From NCBI GenBank assembly GCA_016869735.1, contig VGDL01000035.1, positions 1 through 35,103 of the forward strand: a DNA stretch of 35,103 nucleotides. The letters are read 5' to 3'. Shown here one piece after another: positions 7,359-15,848 of this stretch; position 1 is the first letter of the stretch, and every line of letters begins with the position of its first letter. A program made the translations under genes and the position numbers. The DNA is from Alphaproteobacteria bacterium (lineage in GTDB: Bacteria > Pseudomonadota > Alphaproteobacteria > Acetobacterales > Acetobacteraceae). The notes below the pieces were generated by a model. It worked only from the letters and a program-made list of their open reading frames with translations. It did no database searches and was not told the origin of the DNA.

Positions 7359-8273
7359 ATGGCCAATAGCACCACCGCCCCATCCGCAGCGGAAGCCGAA
7401 CTCGCCCTACAGGCGCGGCAAGCGGCAGAAAGCTCCGCTGGCTATTGGGCAGGTGTCTGGAAGCGCGTGCGGCGTGATCCGGTGACCATCTTCTGTGCCT
7501 CGGTCCTGTTGCTGATGCTGCTGGCGATTGTTTTCGCGTCGCTGATCGCGCCGCATGATCCCTATCAGGGCAGCATGATCCGCCGGCTCCGGCCCATAGG
7601 CACTCCGAATTATATTCTGGGCACGGATGAACTTGGGCGCGATATGCTGACGCGCCTGCTTTATGGTGGGCGGCTTTCCTGGTTCATGGGTATCACACCC
7701 GTCGCGCTGGCCTTTGTGATTGGCACGGTGCTCGGCGTGCTGGCGGGCTATGCCGGTGGCAAGACCAATATGGCCATTATGCGCGTTACCGATGTTTTCT
7801 ACGCCTTCCCATCGGTGCTGCTGGCGGTGGCGATTTCCGGCGCCTTGGGGGCGGGCATCATGAATGCCATCCTGGCGCTGACGCTGGTGTTTATTCCGCC
7901 GATTATTCGCGTGGCGGAGACCGTGACCACAGGCGTGCGCAATCTCGATTTTGTGGATGCAGCGCGGGCTTCGGGGGCCAATGCCTTCACGATTGTGCGC
8001 GTGCATGTGCTGGGCAATGTGCTGGGGCCGATTTTCGTCTATGCGACATCGTTGATCAGCGTTTCAATGATTTTGGCCTCGGGTCTTTCTTTCCTTGGGC
8101 TTGGCACCAAGCCGCCGGAACCGGAATGGGGCTTGATGCTGAATACGCTACGCACCGCAATTTATGTTCAGCCTTGGGTGGCGGTGCTGCCTGGGGCATG
8201 CATTTTTGTAACGTCCATCTGCTTCAATCTAGTGAGCGACGGGCTGCGCCAAGCGATGGATGTGAAGGGCTGA
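7359..8273 (+). CDS. ABC transporter permease, DppC/OppC type
   Basis: A 304-residue permease partner of the DppB-type subunit. It has a cytoplasmic N-terminal tail (about 1-45), a first helix near 48-70, the conserved HPLGTDELGRD-like segment (here LGTDELGRDMLTRLLYGGR) and the coupling loop FVDAARASGANAFTIVRVHVLGN. The C-terminal SFLGLGTKPPEPEWG motif is diagnostic for the DppC class. The ATG at 7359 is preferred over an in-frame ATG at 7329 that would overlap the upstream gene. Its stop lies only two bases from the stop of the convergent DUF962 gene, so no terminator fits between them. The needed ATPases (DppD/F-like) must come from elsewhere. Confidence 0.92.
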   Translation: MANSTTAPSAAEAELALQARQAAESSAGYWAGVWKRVRRDPVTIFCASVLLLMLLAIVFASLIAPHDPYQGSMIRRLRPIGTPNYILGTDELGRDMLTRLLYGGRLSWFMGITPVALAFVIGTVLGVLAGYAGGKTNMAIMRVTDVFYAFPSVLLAVAISGALGAGIMNAILALTLVFIPPIIRVAETVTTGVRNLDFVDAARASGANAFTIVRVHVLGNVLGPIFVYATSLISVSMILASGLSFLGLGTKPPEPEWGLMLNTLRTAIYVQPWVAVLPGACIFVTSICFNLVSDGLRQAMDVKG

Positions 8274-8275
8274 AG

Positions 8276-8605
8276 CTAGCCGATGCCGTGGCGGCGAAGC
8301 TCAGCGCCGAGCCGCCCGGTGATGAATAGGAAGAACATTCGAAAATCCGCCATCAACGACCAAAGCGGATGGCGGAAGGTTGCAGGGCGGTTTTTTTCAA
8401 TAAAGAAATGCCCAATCCAAGAAGGTCCATAACCCGCGATTAGCGCCAGTAACAGCAACCAGTATTGGCCCAGGGCAATGGCAACTGCGACCAGCGAAAG
8501 CCCTGCGCCAGTGCCCGCGAAATGCAAAGCGCGGGTGGTGCGTTTGGCGTGTTCCCCAAGGTAATAGGGCCAAAACTCCGTGAAGCTTCCGAAGTTCCTG
8601 CTCAT
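8276..8605 (-). CDS. DUF962/Mpo1-like small membrane protein
   Basis: A 109-residue protein that resembles the DUF962 (Mpo1-like) family. It has conserved histidines H19 (EHAK), H28 (LHFAG), H66 (IGHFFIEKNRP) and H79 (FRHP), the family's FIEKNRPATF motif, and two central hydrophobic helices. The yeast member Mpo1 is an Fe(II)-dependent dioxygenase of fatty-acid alpha-oxidation; whether bacterial short forms share that activity is uncertain. Its ATG overlaps the glnD stop in an ATGA, so it is translated from the mutS-glnD transcript. That place is often taken by a lipid II flippase gene (murJ/mviN) in other alphaproteobacteria. Confidence 0.8.
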   Translation of the reverse strand: MSRNFGSFTEFWPYYLGEHAKRTTRALHFAGTGAGLSLVAVAIALGQYWLLLLALIAGYGPSWIGHFFIEKNRPATFRHPLWSLMADFRMFFLFITGRLGAELRRHGIG

Positions 8606-11406
8606 CCCGCCATTACTCGCGCTTCCACATCCGGCGGCACCAATGCGCCTTCGAGTGCGGCGCGCAGCGAAGCAAGTTTGCGTTCGTTTTCGACCTTCAG
8701 GCCAAAAACATCCTTCACGTAAAACACGTCAATCGCGCGCACCCCATAGGTAGTGATATGGGCTGAGGCGATTTGCATGCCCTGATCACTCATGGCCGCA
8801 GTCACATCATGCAAAAGCCCAGGCCGATCACGGCCATTCACTTCAATCACGGTGTGGGTATTGGAAGCGTGATTGTCTATCACCACACGCGGCGGCACAG
8901 TAACGGCGCGAAGCCTGGCCGGTTCGCGCTTCAGCTTGCGAATTTCATCACGTAGCCGGAGCCGCCCAGAAAGCGCCTGCTCCACCAGCACCGAAAGCCG
9001 TGCCAGACGATGCGGCGCTTCCAGCGCGCCGCCCTGATAATCCTGCACCCAGAAGGTATCAAGCGCCATGCCATCCGTCATGGTGTGGATGCGCGCATCC
9101 ACGATGCTGGCCCCGGCAACCGCAAGAGCGCCCGCGATCTTGCTGAAAAGTCCAGGGTGGTCAGTGCAATAGACCGTGACTTCCGTCACTGCGCGGTTTT
9201 CCAATACGCGGGTCTGCACCGTGAGCGGCGCCTTGGTCGCGCGCGCTTCCTCGATCATGCTCGCATGGCGCGCATGTGTTTCAGGGTCAAAGGAAAGCCA
9301 ATAACCCGGATAACCAAGACCCAGGTAATGCTCCACCTCGGTACGCGGATGGCCTGCCAACAACTTCGCCGCCGCATCCTTGGCGCGGGCCACGCGCACA
9401 TCGCGTTCAGGCACGGAAAGCCCACCCGCCAGCACCTCAGCAACGCGCCAATAAAGTTCGCGCAGCAATGTCGCTTTCCAGCCATTCCACACCTTGGCGC
9501 TGACCGCACGCATATCGGCAACCGTCAGCACCAGCAACAACCGAAGCCTTTCGGGGCTTTGCACAATCTCGGCAATGTCCAGAATGGTTTTCGGGTCTTC
9601 AATATCACGACGGAAGGCGGTTTCGCTGATCAGCAAATGATGCAGCACCAGCCAGGAAACAGTTTCGGTTTCCTCTGGCGTCAGGCCAAGGACTGGGCAT
9701 ACATGCAAAGCCAGTTCGGCGCCCAATTCGGAATGATCACCGCCGCGCCCTTTGGCAGCATCATGCAGCAGCATCGCGACATAAAGCGCGCGGCGCGATT
9801 GCACCTGGCCAATTAATTCACTGGCCACGGGGGCAACTTCGGTCAATTCGCCCCGTTCCATCGTGCCCAGAACACCAATGGCTTCGATAGTATGCTCATC
9901 CACAGTGAACACATGATAAGTGTCAAACTGCATCAAGCCGACAACACGCTGCCAATCGGGCAGCAGGGCCGCGATCAGCCCGGCCTCATTCAACATCCTG
10001 AGCCAGATATGCGGATCCCTGCCGCATAACAGATCCAGAAACTCCGCACTTGCCGCAGGGTTGCCGCGCAGCTGCGCCAATAGTCGCGCATGCCGAATAA
10101 TGGCGCGAAATGCCAGCGGGTGGATATCAAGCCCCCGGTCGCGCGCCAGCCGAAAAATCCGCAGCATCAAAACGGGTTCGACGGTGAAATCAAAACCAGG
10201 GGCGGCGATGATCTTGCCATCAGCCAAAGCAAAGCCCGCTTCGGTCAAAGCTTTGTCGGGCGCTGGCAGAACAGCGGGGCGGCCAAGGGCTGCGCGCATA
10301 ATCGCTGGTTCCAGAATACGCGTGAAGCGCGCCACATCACGCACCGTCAGAAAGAAATGCTTCATGAAGCGTTCAACGCCATCCTGAAGCCCGCGCCGCG
10401 TATAGCCCATGCGGGCGCCGACCACGGGCTGCAGGTCAAACGTCAGGCGCTCTTCCGCGCGGCCTGTCACCAGGTGCAAATGGAACCGCACCGTCCACAA
10501 AAAATCCCAGGCACGGCGAATGGCGCGCGCTTCACTTGCCGTCAGCAACCCACCGCCCGGGCTATCAGGCCCAACCAATTCCGGCATGCGCTGTACATTG
10601 AAGGCATAGCGCGCCAGCCAATACAGCGTCTGCAGGTCACGCAGCGCCCCGCGCCCTTCCTTGACATGGGGTTCGACCATGTAGGGGCTCTCGCCATAGC
10701 GGCGATGCCGCTTCTGCCGTTCTGCAAGCTTTGCTTCAAGAAAGGGCTTCAAGCCGCTCCGCGCCCGCGCCGTGCGAAACGCTTCATCAAAGCGGACGAA
10801 AATGGTTGGATCACCCGCGACCAACCGCGCATCCAATAGCGCGGTCATCACGGTTGCGTCGCGTTTCGCTTCTTGCAGACATTCACTGCGAGAACGCGTC
10901 GCATGCCCCACCTTCAGCCCCAAATCCCAGAGCAGATAGAGCATGAATTCAACCGCCTTCCTGCCCCGCGGACCCATGCTGTTATCGGTTAAGAACAGCA
11001 GATCAATATCGGAAAAGGGCGCCAGCACACCGCGGCCATAGCCGCCGGTAGCCACCAAGGCATGGGATTTCTCGCCGCGATCAGGCGGGTGCAGCGCTTC
11101 GGTATAGCGATGAATGCCGACCATCAGCGTATCAGTCAGCGCGGCCAACCAGCGCGCGGCGGCAAGCCCAGATAATTCGCGCGCTTCAAAGGCCTGCTGG
11201 ACACGGGCCTGAATGCGACCCCAATGGCGGCGCAACAGCGCAAGCGCAGCATCGCGCGGCAATGGCGTACCCGCCGGGAGCAATTCAGCCAGCAGATCCG
11301 CCAGCACCAGCGGCTGTTCGGATACCACGCCAGGAAGCGGCGCACCCCGCCGAAGCGGAGCCGCTGAGGGTTCGGTTGATGCCTGGGTCAGACTCATCGA
11401 CGTCAC
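8602..11406 (-). CDS. glnD: Bifunctional [protein-PII] uridylyltransferase / uridylyl-removing enzyme
   Basis: GlnD senses glutamine and adds UMP to, or removes it from, PII proteins, thereby controlling nitrogen assimilation. The 934-residue protein has the full domain order: nucleotidyltransferase with GGYGRG and SDIDLLF (about 115-140), the GlnD helical region (about 230-380), an HD hydrolase domain with LLHDAAKGRGGDHSE (about 540-560), and two ACT domains starting near 738 (TDHPGLFSKIAGAL) and 853 (RDRPGLLHDVTAAM). The GTG at 11406 overlaps the mutS stop (GTGA); an ATG three codons later, at 11397, is also possible. No strong ribosome binding site is seen, which fits translational coupling to mutS. 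Confidence 0.96.
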   Translation of the reverse strand: MTSMSLTQASTEPSAAPLRRGAPLPGVVSEQPLVLADLLAELLPAGTPLPRDAALALLRRHWGRIQARVQQAFEARELSGLAAARWLAALTDTLMVGIHRYTEALHPPDRGEKSHALVATGGYGRGVLAPFSDIDLLFLTDNSMGPRGRKAVEFMLYLLWDLGLKVGHATRSRSECLQEAKRDATVMTALLDARLVAGDPTIFVRFDEAFRTARARSGLKPFLEAKLAERQKRHRRYGESPYMVEPHVKEGRGALRDLQTLYWLARYAFNVQRMPELVGPDSPGGGLLTASEARAIRRAWDFLWTVRFHLHLVTGRAEERLTFDLQPVVGARMGYTRRGLQDGVERFMKHFFLTVRDVARFTRILEPAIMRAALGRPAVLPAPDKALTEAGFALADGKIIAAPGFDFTVEPVLMLRIFRLARDRGLDIHPLAFRAIIRHARLLAQLRGNPAASAEFLDLLCGRDPHIWLRMLNEAGLIAALLPDWQRVVGLMQFDTYHVFTVDEHTIEAIGVLGTMERGELTEVAPVASELIGQVQSRRALYVAMLLHDAAKGRGGDHSELGAELALHVCPVLGLTPEETETVSWLVLHHLLISETAFRRDIEDPKTILDIAEIVQSPERLRLLLVLTVADMRAVSAKVWNGWKATLLRELYWRVAEVLAGGLSVPERDVRVARAKDAAAKLLAGHPRTEVEHYLGLGYPGYWLSFDPETHARHASMIEEARATKAPLTVQTRVLENRAVTEVTVYCTDHPGLFSKIAGALAVAGASIVDARIHTMTDGMALDTFWVQDYQGGALEAPHRLARLSVLVEQALSGRLRLRDEIRKLKREPARLRAVTVPPRVVIDNHASNTHTVIEVNGRDRPGLLHDVTAAMSDQGMQIASAHITTYGVRAIDVFYVKDVFGLKVENERKLASLRAALEGALVPPDVEARVMAG

Positions 11407-14060
11407 ACTAACTTGTTCGGTGGCTCTGCGACAGTCTCCAAAAGCGATTTAACGCGGTAGAGAAACTCCTGCGCCTCTCGCGGACTGAGTGTATCAGGGT
11501 CAAGCCCTGCAAGCGCTTCCAGGGCAGGGTGAGACGGCGCGTGGGCTGGACCCGGGCGCGCAAAAAGCGGCAAATCCTCAGACATGGGGTCAAGCCCCTT
11601 GGCACGCGCTTCAAGCGAGCCGAGCACCGCCTCCGCCCGGCGTAAAACCTCACGGGGGACGCCTGCCAGCTTCGCCACATGCAGGCCCCAGGATTTTTCA
11701 GCGGCGCCGGGGCCGACGCTATGGCGAAAAATTACCTGCCCGCGCCATTCGCGCACCTGCATGGTGGCCAGCGCCAGCTCTGGTAACTTCGAAGCCAGCG
11801 ACGTCAATTCATGGAAATGCGTGGCAAAAATAGTCCGGCAGCGGATACGGTCATGCAAGGCTTCCAGCACCGACCAGGCGATGGCGAGGCCATCCCAGGT
11901 CGCAGTACCGCGCCCGACCTCGTCCAATACTACCAGTGATTGCGCGCTGGCCAGGTTCAATATCGCGGCGGTTTCGGCCATTTCGACCATGAAGGTGGAA
12001 CGCCCGCCGGCAATATCATCCGCCGCACCAACGCGGGAGAAAAGCCGATCCACCAGGCCAAGCCGCGCCGCTTCGGCGGGCAGGAAAAACCCAGCCTGAG
12101 CCAAAATCACGAATAGCGCGTTCTGCCTCAGATAAGTGGATTTGCCGGCCATATTGGGCCCGGTGAGCAGGCAAAGCCGCTGCCCCGCCGAAAGGTCGCA
12201 ATCATTCGGCACAAAGGCGGGGCCGCGCGCGCGGGCAAGGGCCGCTTCCACCACCGAATGCCGGCCCGCCTTGATGGCAAAATCCGGCTTTTCGGTGATT
12301 TCCGGCCGGCACCAGCCGCCACCAGCGGCCAATTCCGCTGCTGCCGCGTGCACATCCAATTCCGCCATGGCGGAGGCTGCCGCAGCGATGCCCGGCGCGG
12401 CATTCAGGCAAAGCCGGCGCACATGCTGCGCCACCATGCGTTCGCGCCGCGCCGCCTGATCGCCCGCTTCTGCCACCTTGCGGTCAAGCTCCGCCAATGC
12501 CGCGCAGGTAAAGCGCATGGCATTCGACATGGTCTGACGATGGATCGGGCTATGCGGGCCTTCGGGGATGGCAGCGCGCAGCAATTTCTCGCCAGCTGCC
12601 AGGGGCATTTCTGCGAGGAAGCCGAATTGCTGATGGTGGCGAATACGCAAGGCCGCCACACCCCAGGCCTGCGCCAAATCCAATTGCAGCGCTGCAATTG
12701 CATCGCGCCCGCCATCCCGCAGCCGGCGCAGCGCATCCAATTCGCCATCATAGCCCGCAGCGATCAGCCCACCATCTTCAAGGCGCGCCGGCAGGGTTTC
12801 TGCTAGCGCGCGCTGCAATTCCGCCTGCGGAGAGGCTTCCGGCACCAGCGCGCCACGCGCTGCTTCAATCAAGGCGGGTTGCAGGCCGCCTGCGGCATCC
12901 AGCGCCGCTGCCATCGCCTCGGCCCGCGCCAGCCCATCGCGCATGGCGGCCAAATCGCGCGGCGCAAAGCGATCAAGCGATAGCCGCGCCAAAGCACGCG
13001 CCATATCGGGTGAACCCTTCAGCGCAGCCCTCAGCGCCGCCCTTTCTGAAGCTGCGGTGAGCATCCACCCCACAGCCTCATGCCGGGTCAAAATGGCGGT
13101 TGCGTCAGCAAGTGGCGAGGCAAGGCGCGCGGCCAATTCCCGCGCCCCGGCGGCGGTCACCGTGCGATCAACGGCGGCGAGAAGCGAATGCCGCGCCTCC
13201 CCCCTCTCGCTTCTTAGGATTTCCAAGGATCGGCGCGTCGCGGCATCCATCTGCAATAGCCCGCGCCCACCCATGGGGCTGGGGGGGGCCAAGCGCGGCA
13301 GGGCGCCGGCCTGGGTTGCCCGCACATAATCCAAGGCCATGGCTGCGGCGGCGAGTTCTTCCGCGCTAAAACTGCCAAAACCATCCAGGGTTGAGACATC
13401 AAACGCCTCGGCCAGACGGCGTGCGGCATCTCGGGGCGGGTCCAGCGGCGTGATGCGTGCGGCTACCTCCCCTTCAAATAGCCCTGTCGGAGCCAGGATT
13501 TCGGCCGGTTCCAGCCGCGCGAGCAGGGCATGGATTTCCCCGCGCGGCAGGGATTCCGTGCCGAAGGCGCCGGTTGAAACATCAAGCCAGGCAGCGCCGA
13601 TCCTGTCCTCCAGCGGGGCGATCGCCAAAAGCCAGGCAGGGCGGGCGGCTTCCAGCAGGGTTTCTTCCGTGACCGTGCCCGCCGTCACCAGCCGCGTGAT
13701 ATCGCGCCGAATGGTCGGCGCCTTGCGGGCCTTGGCTTGTTCTGGCGTTTCCATCTGATCGCAAATGGCAACACGAAATCCCTGACGGATCAGGCGGGCC
13801 AGGTAGCTTTCATGCGCATGGGCCGGCACGCCGCACATGGCAATTTTCTGGCCGCGATGCTCCCCCCTGAAAGACAGCGCGATATCAAGCGCGGCGGCGG
13901 CGGCTTCCGCATCTGCGAAGAACAGCTCATAGAAATCGCCCATCCGGAAAAATACCAGCGCATCCGGATGCGCGGCCTTGGCCGCGAACCATTGGGCCAT
14001 GGCCGGGGTGGCGCCTCCGGCATCGGGAATCGGGCCTAAGGGGGCTTGGGCGGGGGTCAT
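11403..14060 (-). CDS. mutS: DNA mismatch repair protein MutS
   Basis: MutS recognises mismatches and, as an ATP-driven clamp, recruits MutL. The 885-residue product has the mismatch-reading Phe-x-Glu motif at F43-Y44-E45 (GDFYELF), the connector and lever regions, and the ATPase domain with Walker A LTGPNMAGKSTYLRQ (about 635) and Walker B VVLDEVGRGTATWDG. I chose the ATG at 14060, whose product begins MTPAQAPLG, because the N-terminal domain starts soon after it. The 93 codons open upstream of it, to 14339, run into the divergent binding-protein gene and have no family resemblance. glnD follows with overlapping stop and start. Confidence 0.96.
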   Translation of the reverse strand: MTPAQAPLGPIPDAGGATPAMAQWFAAKAAHPDALVFFRMGDFYELFFADAEAAAAALDIALSFRGEHRGQKIAMCGVPAHAHESYLARLIRQGFRVAICDQMETPEQAKARKAPTIRRDITRLVTAGTVTEETLLEAARPAWLLAIAPLEDRIGAAWLDVSTGAFGTESLPRGEIHALLARLEPAEILAPTGLFEGEVAARITPLDPPRDAARRLAEAFDVSTLDGFGSFSAEELAAAAMALDYVRATQAGALPRLAPPSPMGGRGLLQMDAATRRSLEILRSERGEARHSLLAAVDRTVTAAGARELAARLASPLADATAILTRHEAVGWMLTAASERAALRAALKGSPDMARALARLSLDRFAPRDLAAMRDGLARAEAMAAALDAAGGLQPALIEAARGALVPEASPQAELQRALAETLPARLEDGGLIAAGYDGELDALRRLRDGGRDAIAALQLDLAQAWGVAALRIRHHQQFGFLAEMPLAAGEKLLRAAIPEGPHSPIHRQTMSNAMRFTCAALAELDRKVAEAGDQAARRERMVAQHVRRLCLNAAPGIAAAASAMAELDVHAAAAELAAGGGWCRPEITEKPDFAIKAGRHSVVEAALARARGPAFVPNDCDLSAGQRLCLLTGPNMAGKSTYLRQNALFVILAQAGFFLPAEAARLGLVDRLFSRVGAADDIAGGRSTFMVEMAETAAILNLASAQSLVVLDEVGRGTATWDGLAIAWSVLEALHDRIRCRTIFATHFHELTSLASKLPELALATMQVREWRGQVIFRHSVGPGAAEKSWGLHVAKLAGVPREVLRRAEAVLGSLEARAKGLDPMSEDLPLFARPGPAHAPSHPALEALAGLDPDTLSPREAQEFLYRVKSLLETVAEPPNKLV

Positions 14061-14169
14061 TGCCGTGTAGGATACAGGTGGGCGGCGGCGGCGCAAACGC
14101 TGTGCTGGCGCATTGGCGCCGGAGGCTCCACACTGATCCCAAGAACAACCTTCGGGGGGAGCTAAAGTC

Positions 14170-15759
14170 ATGACAGCTACCGGTATTGGTCGCAGGTCCA
14201 TTCTGGCCATGGGGGCCGCGGCGGCGCTGCCCGCGCCATCACTCGCGCAGGATATGCGTGCGCAGACGCTCCGCTTCGTGCCGCAAGCGAATCTGAGCGT
14301 ACTTGACCCGATCTTCACCACCGCGACAGTTACCGGCAATCATGGCTGGCACGTGTTTGACACGCTTTATGGCGTGGATGCGGAATTGAAGCCAAAGCCC
14401 CAAATGGCTGAAGTCGCTGAGGCGCTGGATGACGGCAAGCGCTGGCGCATTACGCTGCGCGCCGGCTTGCGCTTCCATGATGGGGAACCTGTGCGCGCCC
14501 GCGATTGTATCGCAAGCCTTAAGCGCTGGTGCGCGCGTGAACCCTATGGGCAATTACTATTGCGCCAGGTGGATGAATGGCGTGCGGTGGATGACCGAAC
14601 CATGGAAATTCGGCTGAAGCGCGCCTTTCCGCTGCTGCTGGATGCTTTGGCCAAGCCTGATTCTTCCGTCCCTTTCATCATGCCCGAGCGTCTGGCCGAG
14701 ACCGACCCTAATCGGGGCGTGACGGAGATGATTGGCTCCGGCCCCTATCGCTTTATCGCCGGCGAATATAATTCCGGCAGCCGCGTGGTTTATGAGAAAT
14801 TTGAGGGGTATCAACCGCGCCAGGAAGCGCCTTCCTGGACATCGGGCGCCAAGATCGCGCATTTCCGGCGTATTGAATGGCACATCCTGCCAGACCCCGC
14901 GACCGCGGCAGCCGCCTTGCAGAATGGCGAAGTGGATTGGTGGGAACGGCCGCATCCGGATTTGCAGTCGCTTTTGGCACGGTCGCGCGATGTGCGCCGC
15001 GAAGTATCCGATACTGGCGGACGGCTTGCGGTGATGCGCATGAATAATCTGCACCCGCCCTTTGATGATGCGCGCATCCGCCGGGCTGTCAGGCTTTCCG
15101 TCTTGCAGGAAGATTACATGCGCGCCTCACGCGGGGATGATCGGACGGATTGGGATCTCTGCCGCAGCCTTTGGCCACGCGAGACCCCGTATTATGAAGA
15201 TTTGGGTGAAGCGTTGATGCCCGGTAATTTGGACCGTGCCCGCGCTGCCTTGCGTGAAGCCGGCTATGCCAATCAGCGGGTTGTCGTGATCAATCCAACG
15301 GATTTCCCGGATATTGGGCCGCTTGGGCAAGTCACCGCAGATCGGCTGAAGCGGATCGGCATGAATATAGAATTGGCCGAAAGCGATTGGGGAACTGTGG
15401 TGCAGCGGCGCAGCAATCGTGAGGCGGTGGATCGCGGCGGCTGGTCAATCCTGCATACCACCGGGGGCGCTACCGCCTGGGCCAATCCCGCCGTTTCCTT
15501 CCTGGTGCGTGGCCAGGGCACGGGCGGCTGGTTTGGCTGGTGGAAAAGTGATGAGGCGGAAGCCATGGCCGAATCCTGGCTCTTCGCCCCTAATGAGGCG
15601 GAGCAAAAGCAAATCGCGTCCCGGCTTGGGCGCCATGCGCTGGAAGACGCCGCCTTCATACCGCTCGGTCAATTCAGGATCAGGACAGCGTTTCGGCGCA
15701 ATGTCACCGGCATTTTGCAGGGCTCATCGCCCTATCCCTGGAATGTCAGACGGTTGTGA
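14170..15759 (+). CDS. Peptide/nickel-type ABC transporter substrate-binding protein with twin-arginine signal
   Basis: A 529-residue SBP_bac_5-family receptor. The N-terminus has a twin-arginine export motif (GRRSILAMG, R8-R9) and a hydrophobic stretch ending near SLAQD, so it is probably exported folded by Tat. Family segments include RWRITLRAGLRFHDGEPV, IGSGPYRFI, DARIRRAVRLSVLQEDYM and ARAALREAGYAN. No permease or ATPase gene is adjacent, making it an orphan receptor. It lies between mutS (divergent) and malic enzyme (same strand, 89 bases downstream), a spot where those genes are often direct neighbours in alphaproteobacteria, so it may have been inserted later. The ligand is unknown. 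Confidence 0.88.
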   Translation: MTATGIGRRSILAMGAAAALPAPSLAQDMRAQTLRFVPQANLSVLDPIFTTATVTGNHGWHVFDTLYGVDAELKPKPQMAEVAEALDDGKRWRITLRAGLRFHDGEPVRARDCIASLKRWCAREPYGQLLLRQVDEWRAVDDRTMEIRLKRAFPLLLDALAKPDSSVPFIMPERLAETDPNRGVTEMIGSGPYRFIAGEYNSGSRVVYEKFEGYQPRQEAPSWTSGAKIAHFRRIEWHILPDPATAAAALQNGEVDWWERPHPDLQSLLARSRDVRREVSDTGGRLAVMRMNNLHPPFDDARIRRAVRLSVLQEDYMRASRGDDRTDWDLCRSLWPRETPYYEDLGEALMPGNLDRARAALREAGYANQRVVVINPTDFPDIGPLGQVTADRLKRIGMNIELAESDWGTVVQRRSNREAVDRGGWSILHTTGGATAWANPAVSFLVRGQGTGGWFGWWKSDEAEAMAESWLFAPNEAEQKQIASRLGRHALEDAAFIPLGQFRIRTAFRRNVTGILQGSSPYPWNVRRL

Positions 15760-15848
15760 CGCCAAATTGCTGCGCTTGCGAAGCGGGGGCCTCGCGGCGC
15801 GGGCCACAACACGGCATGATAAGATCAGTTTGAGGAGTAGTGACCCTA

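Noticed and set aside
10090-10839. 249-codon plus-strand frame inside glnD
   Set aside because: It is antisense to a well-conserved part of GlnD and has the His/Gln/Arg-rich make-up typical of shadow frames in GC-rich DNA.
14061-14339. 93-codon upstream extension of the mutS frame
   Set aside because: It overlaps the divergent receptor gene and its signal peptide, has no similarity to MutS, and the domain starts soon after the ATG at 14060.
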